A stretch of 64,000 nt of DNA from Anthostomella pinea (Eukaryota; Ascomycota; Sordariomycetes; Xylariales; Xylariaceae). The notes under the pieces were generated by a model. That model did not search any database. It had not been told where the DNA came from and worked only from the letters and a program-made list of their open reading frames with translations. Of this stretch, positions 56,084 to 64,000 are shown piece after piece. The translations under genes and the position numbers were made by a program. The stretch's first letter is position 1. Every line of letters starts with the position of its first letter. The stretch is from NCBI GenBank assembly GCA_963556695.1, contig CAUWAG010000010.1, positions 2,728,001-2,792,000 on the forward strand. Reading direction: 5' to 3'.

Positions 56084-56184
56084 TGTCATATGATGATCGC
56101 TTCCTTCCCGTCTTACCTAGGGAGGAACACTCTATTCGGCCTGGACCCTAGGTGAGACGGGAAGGAAGCGCTCATCATATGACA
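56084..56184. repeat. 39-bp inverted repeat with a 23-nt spacer
   Basis: The left arm 56084-56122 and right arm 56146-56184 are reverse complements at 37 of 39 positions. One mismatch is TTA against TCA, as RIP (C to T at CpA) would give. The transcript would form a long hairpin. No transposase ORF lies between or next to the arms. It could be the tip of a MITE-like element, or a hairpin precursor for small RNAs. Confidence 0.9.
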
Positions 56185-56339
56185 TAGATGAATACCGCCC
56201 GCAGATAATAAGGGTTTCGTGATCGAGGCGCTTCTGTCTGCAGCAGCGACAAATCCAGGAGGAAACAGTGAGTTCATTGAGGAGTGAGGAGGGATATATA
56301 TTCCTTCAGGGTACATACCAGCTGGAAGTTATGTCTGAT

Positions 56340-57480
56340 GTCATGCCCTGGGTATGGCTTAAAACTACCTCATTATATGTCTATTCTATGTTTTTAATAA
56401 ATATATTACGGGATTTATGACGGTCGTTAATCGACCACAAATTAAACTAATTTAGGGCTAAATATCTCTCCGTTTAAAGCGCTGGCGCCGACCCTAACGC
56501 TGATAGTAATCGTTTAATTTATTCGATATATTACTTCGCATTAATAACGTATTTTTTTCTCGATTTGAACGTTAAATTATTGCTATAAATTTAAACCATT
56601 CATTTACCGTTTCTTTTACATTTATACTTCGTATTATAAAAGCGCGCTAGTATAGTTTCTGACTGTGAGCATTCTGGTACTGTCAGGTATAGGCTGCAGC
56701 TGTCCGCCAGGTGAAAGGGATGAAAGGGGCTCAAAGGGGGTGAAAGGTCCATTATAGTGACCAGTGGCAGGTTTGTTATTCGCTGTCAGGCAGCAGGGCA
56801 TCAAAGAGCTGTTACACCTGTATTTAGGTGGGAATCTCTCCCATGGATCTATAGACAAGACACAGACCATCATCTATCCCATTCTGACCCCTGGATTTCC
56901 ACACTAACCTTTAATAGCTGGTAACTTTTATAATCTATATAACTTAATAATTTACTTTTCAATATTATCGTGTAATTTATTAGCTTAATTTTTTTATTAT
57001 CTTTATACTGTATAATTAATATACTTATTTTTAATTTATAACTGTCAGATGTTAGATCCCAGATATGGTGCCCTTAGGTGCAGTACCCACTATGGGGTTG
57101 TCAAGGGCACAGTGGATACACCCTGGCATAGTGCAGTATGGTATTTAGCTGTAGATTAGCCCTGCCAAGCATACTTGAGAATGACAACAATATTTGCAGC
57201 GACCGCTCACACCTCCAAGGCTTGTGACCCTCCTAGAATCTCACAAGTATATAAAAATTAATAGCTTCAGTTTAATACGCCATTTTTAAAAATTATTTTA
57301 TAATGTTTATTTCGATTTAATAAATATACCGTCATTTATTAAACGGGTGGTATACGAAGACTTAAAAGGGCTTATTATACCTAGATTTCTTTAATTAAAA
57401 ATCTATAAATTAAGCAGTCACTTAAACAAGGTGGATGTTAATGCATGGAATCATTGGCGGTAACGCCAACCCTAAATTGA
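56340..57480. repeat. AT-rich island, probable RIP-mutated repeat relic
   Basis: Composition shifts abruptly to A/T with abundant TTAA, TAAT and TATA words, no ORF, and a return to normal at about 57.5 kb. Two GC-richer pockets remain (about 56690-56900 and 57050-57230). A GCC(G/A)ACCCTAA motif occurs near both ends (about 56488 and 57465). This matches repeat-induced point mutation of an old transposon copy, a process known in Pezizomycotina; the original element cannot be identified. Confidence 0.65.
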
Positions 57481-58552
57481 CATTTGGCTATCTCGACTAT
57501 TCGCAATTAAATTCGAACAGTGAGGCTATGTAGGAAGAAAGCCGCATGGCATCTGTCACGGCGAGCGTACTGAGGAGCTGGGACATGGCCGGCAGCAAGC
57601 AGCTATTACTCTATTGACGAGAATATCAAGACTAGAGAGGAAAGGAAGAGAGAGAGAGATAGGTACAGTGGGAGGTTGCCCCTTTAAGGGGATCCTCTGG
57701 TCAGATCCTTCCCCTATTAGGAAGTATCCACTTGTCATGTGGGAAGGTCTGTGCAGGCCGTCACAGAATCCAGGCTTCCCCGCGCAGATGCGCCCAGCTA
57801 CCTCTTTCGCACCGCTCAGGGGTAATAATCATGTCTTGGGTAAGCACCAAGAAAGTTCATGAACCTCATGTTATTGATTGTACGGGAGTTATTCTAGATG
57901 CATTGGTAATCTAGAGTGCCGCCTCCGCGAAGTCGCAAAAGGTAGCAGCAACCTCGAAAGTCGCATCCCTATCAGGTTCGTCTCTCCCGTTCCGCCTTCA
58001 TTGGATCCATGATGATTACCAAAGGGGCTGGGCAACCGTCGGTACCATATCTGTGTCTCCCGGCCTCTTCTTGACACATATCGTCCTTCTGTTGTGGCCA
58101 TTGAAGAAGCTACTGTATACCCTGGATGCCCGTACCGGTAGTTAGTGTGCATAGTTCAACTTAATAGAAGACATAGGTATGGATGGGCCACTTGCCACTT
58201 TGCATTCTTCCGCGACAGATAGAACATCACGTGCGCCTCATCCAGTTCTTGATCTGGACAGTCTTCTTCATTCGCCTGTCAATAGCATGTCAGTTTTTAC
58301 AGTTGACTGACGTACTGCAAGCATGGGGGGATGATCCCGCCACGCCTTCCTGACGCAGCTTACCATTGAGAAGGTTCAGAGGTATGTTCATAACCGATCT
58401 GCAAGGACCATTCGGCCCAAGGTTCGTGACGCTCTCTTGACCAGGCGCAAAACTCAGTCCAGGTCTCCATCAAGTAACGTAGAGCCGCGAGAATACGAAG
58501 ACACAAGTCCACCAATATGTTCGTGTGCTGTTTCACGCATTAATGTCCTGTC
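57481..58552. other. Intergenic, no gene recognised
   Basis: Short ORFs only. A purine-rich GAGAGAGA run occurs at about 57640-57660. Nothing else seen. Confidence 0.5.
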
Positions 58553-58813
58553 TCACGGTAGATGGCAAGCCTTGATTCGTACATGTTTCTTGAAAAGAGC
58601 CTCCCACATGCTCTGCACTGTCGGGGGCAGTTCTGCACCTCTCGAGATAGTGCGCTCCGTTCCCGGCGGGAGGGTGAAACTGTAGTAAGGGGCCAGTTGG
58701 TTCGCTTGTAAAGGCTCGAGCGGCTGCGCGAATATGCCCATCCATTCCACTCGAGAGTCCGGATCCTCTCGTGCAGGGGCAGTCGTCGGGACGCCGCCTG
58801 GTTGCAGGGCCAT
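58553..58813 (-). CDS. Possible small hypothetical protein (86 aa)
   Basis: A minus-strand frame from ATG 58813 reads MALQPGGVPTTAPARED, then LAPYYSFTLPPGTERTISRG and VQSMWEALFKKHVRIKACHLP. The composition is plausible for a protein, but no family, signal peptide or membrane helix is recognised. A gtgaga donor overlaps the end of the frame, so it could continue in another exon. Support is only the open frame and composition; it may be chance. Confidence 0.25.
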   Translation of the reverse strand: MALQPGGVPTTAPAREDPDSRVEWMGIFAQPLEPLQANQLAPYYSFTLPPGTERTISRGAELPPTVQSMWEALFKKHVRIKACHLP

Positions 58814-59297
58814 GTTGTTGATTCACAGTAATATGCTTATAATTCCCCTGGTCAAGGTGAATGTTACTGATGATATTCTTCCCGGGATACTAGCTGGGAG
58901 GAAAGAAGGTGCTAGATGCTTGAATACAAATACTGAGGTGAGATTTTGGTGGCGGAAAACATTTAATTTGACAGATATACATGATGTGCCTGAAACCGTC
59001 TGACAATCTGTGTTGCTGAAAGTTTAGCTAAAGACCTAATGGCGTTACAGTTCACTCTATGGTTGGAATCGCTGGTGGTGGAAAGGTGACAAGGGGGCGG
59101 CATCCGGTGCGTTTGATAGTGGGGCTTATCATGGACGCTTGGACCATCTTCGTAGTTGAGGCACGGCATTGCGACCATCACCAAGAGTAAACAAATCGTT
59201 TCGACACGTGCATACAGCCCATACAGCTCCGATAAATTATCACGTGCGAACTCTACGTGATTAACTGCTCATTAGTCTATGAGATTGGCCAGTTACG
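58814..59297. other. Promoter region of the gamma-tubulin complex gene
   Basis: No gene recognised between the small hypothetical ORF and the ATG at 59298. The sequence just upstream contains TTATCACGTG at about 59237, an E-box-like CACGTG core. Confidence 0.45.
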
Positions 59298-62032
59298 ATG
59301 GCGTTCGCAGCAGAACTCGGAGCCCTGACTCAGGAATTGGTCGAAGTCATCACATCAACCTCAAGCCAGGTAAGCAAGCCCTCATCTGTGACTCAACGTC
59401 GCAGCAAGGCCTCGCGACTAAGCCCAAACTGCGCAACTAGTCGGAACCAACACGTTTCAATCTCCTGAGAGAGTCAAGTCTACGGAAATTGCGCCATCAC
59501 AGCTTTCTGCGCACCAACCAGTTCGAGGTCCAGGAATCCCTCGACGGATTCGAGGAACACTTCCGCGTCCTGAACCGCGATGGGTTAGCTGATGCCTTGA
59601 GGGAGCGACTGGATGCTCTCGCGGAACAGTTAAGCAAATGGACACCGGAGGCGCTCAAGCTCCTGCTTCTGCTTTCAGACCAGCCCATCCAGAAATCCCG
59701 ACTCTCGGATCTTGAGCTGCTGAAGGATCCGGATGACGTCCCCGGGCCCGACTTGAAGTGGGCTGATATCGCCAGAGAAGAGGGCTGGGACAAAGAGCGG
59801 GAATTGTGGGAGAACGTCGAGTTCGGAGGCTACAGCTCCGAGGACGAGAATGCTGACGATGGATCCGATGCGTCGGTGGAATCCGAAGACACGTCACCTT
59901 TCAGCGTCGAGGCCCGATATCGAAGGCGGGCCACAGAATACCTGGACGATTTACATGACGTGGCTGGACTCGATACGGTCAAAAAGAGTCAGTCTTGGCG
60001 AAGTGGGATAACGAGCAGAGACCCGAGAGGAAAAGCGCAGAAGACTACCATCACAGAACTGCAGGCAGTGCGAGAGATTCTATCTATGCTCAATGGCCTG
60101 GAGAACAGTTTGTTTGATAAACAAGGTGTCCCGTCCCTGAACTTCCAATTGGCACATTCCTCTTGGGGAGTCTACAAAGCACTGTTGAACTCATTCGGCG
60201 AGGCTGGACGGCAGCTATCCGTTCTACGCAGCTTTGCAAGTCACCCACAGCGAATTCCACTCCTGCAGGTATTTCAAGATGCCGTGGGCAACCGTCTGAT
60301 GTCATTTGACAGCGTCATATCGATGTTACAAACCCAGTATGTCAGTATCTCACAAGACGTCGTTGTCAGTCTTGCGAAAATCGTCAACGATATCAAGCCG
60401 CACTTGCAACCTTTGGCGTCACTTGCAGAAATGATTCAAGAGCTGCAGCAAGCCAACCATCCTCGCCCATTCCATTATCTGGAGCTTCTCTTCGACGCCG
60501 CTGCAGTTGCTCAGATGGGGGGGAATGAGGACACTCACGGGTTCTTCAGTAAGCTCTTCTTCGAGTGCTTCGAGGTTTATCTTAGACCAATACGCCTATG
60601 GATGGCGAGAGGAGAGCTCATTGATGGCGACAAGACCTTCTTCATCTCTAGTACTCCAACCGAGGTGCCCAAACGGCAGGTTTGGACGGACCAGTTCAAG
60701 CTGCGGAGAACTGCTGAAGGAACACTCTATGTGCCACGGTTTCTGCAGCCGGCAGCGTCTAAGATATTCACGACTGGCAAGAGCGTCGTCGTGTTGAAGC
60801 TTCTGGGGAAGCATCGGTCAATTGGTAACCAGCCGTCACAGCCGCTTGTCCAGTTTGATGCGGGCCTCGCATCTGAAGTTGTCAGTTTCGCTCCGTTTTC
60901 AGAGATATTCAACAGTATTTTTGAGCAGTGGATGCAGAGCAAACACCATACCGCCTCTGCAATACTCCGGAAGACCTTGTTTCAAACTTGCAGTCTCTGG
61001 TCTGTCTTGGAAGCCCTTCAGCAGGTGTACCTGATGTCTGATGGCTCTCGCTCCAACATGTTTGCCGGCGCTATCTTCAACAACATCGACCTCCTCAATC
61101 CAAATTGGCATGATCGTTTCATCCTGACAGCTGTGGCTCAGGAATCTTTTGACACCTTAGTGGACTCACATCGGATAACCGTCAGTGTATCAACAGGCGG
61201 TGCTGATGTCGACGTTAATGACGCGCGGAAATCGGTTCGAAAGGGTCTACCCTCAGTCAGGGTGGCTTATCGCTTGTCCTGGCCAACTCGTGTCATATTG
61301 TCGGACGAAAGCCTAACCCAGTACCAATCGGTCTTTACATTCCTATTGCAACTACAACGGGCCAACTCGGTGCTCAACAAACATCGCCTCATGTCCGACG
61401 GTGTAGCAGATATGGTTCCGGAGCAAGCTACATACTACGGCATTCGAACGAGGTTACTCTGGTTCTGCAACACACTTCAGTCGTACCTAACAGCACTAGT
61501 CCTTGGGCCGCTCGTAGGCAAGCTTCGCGATGACCTGGAAGCGGCAGAGGATGTGGACGCTATGATCACATCACATTCAGCCTTCGCAAAGCGCATGATC
61601 GACGAGACCTGCCTCGGCAGCAAGCTGGATCCCATTCACCAGTGCTTCCTGGACATATTCGACCTTACTATCAAGCTTCAAGATGCGCGACGACTCGAGT
61701 CCGAGAGACCAGAAGAAGAGACCCAGGAGTTGCCACGGCTATCAGTCATGTCCTCGCCAACGAAAGCCGACAGGAAGATATATGTCAAGGCGAGCGAGGA
61801 GGAGGACGAGACGTTCCTGTCCGAACAGGATAAAAGTGGGATGATGCTGGACACGGAGAAGACGTACGCCGGGGTCCTCAGCGAAGTGCGGGCGGATTTC
61901 GACAGGCACCTCAAGTTCATCTGTGGCGGTCTCAGGGGTGTCGCGAGGGCGAGCGGCAACGACGCTGCGAGCAAATGGGATACGCTGGCAGAGATGCTGG
62001 AGGTTGGAATAAGGGGATCACTGATGCCGTAG
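59298..62032 (+). CDS. Gamma-tubulin complex component 5 (GCP5, Spc97/Spc98 family)
   Basis: Two exons (59298-59369, 59441-62032) join in frame to 887 aa. Exon 1 encodes MAFAAELGALTQELVEVITS. The second exon has FEEHFRVLNRDGLADALRERL, LLLLSDQPIQKS and the GCP5-type LKWADIAREEGWDKERELWENVEF followed by an acidic Ser/Asp/Glu stretch. The GRIP1 domain follows (ITELQAVREILSMLNGL, FQDAVGNRL), and the GRIP2 half ends with NTLQSYLTALVLGPLVGKL and DPIHQCFLDIFDLTIKL. GCP5 caps or staggers gamma-tubulin ring complexes at the spindle pole body. The order of motifs and the WADI/WENVEF block favour GCP5 over GCP4 or GCP6. The gene is intact with one small intron. Confidence 0.85.
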
Positions 62033-62936
62033 TCGACCATTCCTTCACTGTCCCAAAGCAGAGACGGGTGTTTCGTTGGCAGGTTGGACCATATCAGATG
62101 TCCGGTGCGAAGACAAGCTCCGTACAAGCTCTGTACATCGAGATCGCCGTTGTTGTTGGTTAATGAGTGTCCCACAGAATTATGTCATCTGGTTACTCCA
62201 AGGTGTCCCAATCCGGAACACCGTCGATCGTGGATGTGTCTCGCCAGACAATCGTCATAACCGTGCGCATGCTCTTCAGCCCTGAGCCCAGTGACGACGA
62301 TTTCCAAATGTCGTTTCGATCGATGAGAATGGAGCAGTGACCGTCCAACCATCCAACCACTCGCCATGGTTACCAGGCGAGAAGAGGATTCAGGGTCCAG
62401 ATGTTTCCCCAAGCTAATGACTCCGTCTCTTGTCATCTCCCTTGCCTAACACCCTTCCGCGCGTCTAGTCGCGATTGTGGATTACATGCTGCACATGGTG
62501 TCCGGGGAAGAGACCTGGACCCTCAAGTTCGGCATCGAGATGCTGGTGTTGGCATAGCGAGACGGACGACATGCAGGCTGCTTGGCGTGCATCATGAGGT
62601 GTGGGTACAGCAAACGGTTATTGCTCCATGGACCCCACTGGAACGGGAATAAGCACTTCCCTTGGTCTGTGCATGCGCTCGGCATTGGCAACCAGACGGT
62701 CCAGACCTAGCTTTCAGCTGAGCCTCAGTCACTGAGGCTGAACTACGCGCACGTGACTTGACGCGCCACAGCTGCCATTAAGGTTGGGGCCCACCTTAAC
62801 GTGCATGCCCCTCCCATAATCTGTTAGTCATCAAAGAGGTTTCTTCGAAACTCAACACCATTCAACATATCGCCAGCTTTCCCACCACAACCCCATCTCC
62901 AGCTTCTGCCGGACACAACATTTCCCATCGCCCATC
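62033..62936. other. Intergenic and yju2 promoter
   Basis: Short ORFs without family. The right end is the TC-rich leader of the yju2 gene (about 62830-62936). No other feature seen. Confidence 0.55.
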
Positions 62937-63916
62937 ATGTCTGAACGCAAAGTCCTCAGTAAGTCAAGCCCTTCCCCCCCCCCAACCCAATAATCAGCCA
63001 CCCACGCCGCGCAAATGACATCACGATGTGCTAACAACCGCCTGTAGCCAAATACTACCCGCCCGACTTCGACCCGTCAAAGGTATCGCGCGTACGCGCG
63101 CCCAAGAAGGCGGGCCCCAAGGTACAGACAGTGCGCCTAATGGCGCCATTTTCGATGAAATGCCTACAATGCGGCGAGTACATCTACCGGGGCCGAAAGT
63201 TCAACGCTCGAAAGGAAGTCCCGCCCGACGAGAAGTACCTGGGCATCCAGATCTTCCGGTTCTACATCAAGTGCACGCGGTGCAGTGCCGAGATCACCTT
63301 CAAGACCGACCCGCGCAACAACGACTACGCGTGCGAGCGCGGCGCGCGGCGCAACACGGAGCCCTGGAAGGTCGGGCGCGAGGAGACGGACGAGGAGCGC
63401 CTGGATCGGTTGGAGAGGGAGGAGGAGGAGCGCAATGCGATGGTCGAGCTAGAGGCCAAGACGGTGGATGCGAAGCGCGAGATGGCGGTTGCGGATGCGC
63501 TAGACGAGATTCGCACGCGCAATGCGCGCGTCGAGCGCGCGGACAAGGACGGTATTGAGGTTGGTGTCGAGATGCCGCTGGATAGCGAGGCGGACCGGCT
63601 CGAGAGGGAGGATGCGGAGGCTGCGAGACGGGCGTTCGGGTTTGCGCGGATGGTTGATCGCATGACGGACGACGTTGTCGAGGACGGTGGGGTTACTACG
63701 TATACATCCGCTTCGTCGTCCACGTCGGCATCTGCGTCTACGTCGACGCTCCCATCGATAGCAGAGACGAACGAAGCAGCGCACAAGTCGGAAGCGGCAC
63801 AGACTGCGAGCGCGGTGTCGACGGATATGCCGCCGCCTTCGTTCAAGCGGGTGGTCAAGAAGAAGAAGAATCACGCGGCGGCCCTGGGTATCAGGAAGAA
63901 GCCATCTCTGGTGTGA
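62937..63916 (+). CDS. yju2: Splicing factor Yju2 (CCDC94, CWC16 family)
   Basis: Two exons (62937-62958, 63048-63916) join in frame to 296 aa. The first encodes MSERKVL and the intron splits a Thr codon. The second begins KYYPPDFDPSKVSRVRAPKK, the family signature. The four-cysteine zinc site follows as MKCLQCGEYIYRGRKFNARKE and YIKCTRCSAEITFKTDP. A charged coiled-coil (about residues 135-165) and a Ser/Thr/Ala-rich tail ending KKKKNHAAALGIRKKPSLV complete it. Yju2 joins the spliceosome through the NTC and acts in the branching step of pre-mRNA splicing. The other CWC16 member (Saf4/CCDC130) has a different N-terminus, so Yju2 is favoured. The gene is intact. Confidence 0.94.
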
Positions 63917-64000
63917 GAGTCGCGTCTATTCCCAACAAGCATTCGAGTATGATACTTGGTTTCTAGCATAGCATAGGTTCGGAAACGGCATCTCGGGTCC
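63917..64000. other. 3' flank of yju2
   Basis: Only 84 bases remain to the window edge, presumably 3' UTR. Nothing can be called. Confidence 0.6.

Noticed and set aside
1..64000. CRISPR arrays, bacterial operons or phage modules
   Set aside because: Intron-rich eukaryotic genes throughout; no spaced direct-repeat arrays of CRISPR type seen.

Overview
The window is nuclear DNA from a filamentous ascomycete (Pezizomycotina). Short GT-AG introns of about 45-170 bp with CTGAC/CTAAC-like branch sites interrupt most genes. The gene content is typical of that group: a GCN2 kinase, a Cut12 spindle-pole protein, UreF, DUF6594, an NLR-type NTPase and a fungal D-galacturonate pathway pair. There is also a strongly AT-rich block resembling RIP-mutated repeat DNA. 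I cannot place it below subphylum from sequence alone.

Left part (1-24.4 kb, accessory in character). At the left edge, the N-terminus of a DapA-family aldolase (gaaC-like) points left, and a Gfo/Idh/MocA reductase (gaaA-like) points right at 2.87 kb. This head-to-head pair is the known arrangement for D-galacturonate catabolism. A DHA1-type MFS transporter follows (5.26-7.36 kb). Then come an uncharacterised gene split by an in-frame TAG (9.56-10.29 kb), a small secreted Kex2-repeat-like protein (11.4-12.1 kb) and a heavily decayed NB-ARC/TPR NLR (13.55-16.68 kb). These are followed by a dipeptidyl peptidase III gene with one in-frame TAA (17.3-19.7 kb), an F-box/ankyrin-like gene with a probable frameshift (20.5-22.1 kb) and a sugar-porter MFS transporter (22.3-24.4 kb). 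Several of these genes carry coding lesions, so this half looks like a region of gene decay.

Middle part (26.5-48.2 kb, mostly conserved housekeeping). It holds the GTPase Rbg2, a Spo12-like mitotic regulator, an intron-containing tRNA-Phe, an uncharacterised broken gene, a possible Pol III unit, an ACAD10/11-like acyl-CoA dehydrogenase, the splicing factor Cwc2 and the urease chaperone UreF. It ends with a divergent Cut12/GCN2 pair and a DUF6594 membrane protein carrying an in-frame 18-bp minisatellite.

Right part (48.6-64 kb). An orphan multi-ORF locus and about 5 kb with no recognisable gene come first. A small serine-rich protein gene with a clear TATA/CT-rich promoter lies at 55.16 kb. 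A 39-bp inverted repeat and an AT-rich island (56.3-57.5 kb) follow, and then gamma-tubulin complex component 5 and the splicing factor Yju2.

Gene functions were assigned by recognising motifs and family sequence patterns by eye. No database search was run. Exon joins were derived by hand from splice signals and frame continuity.
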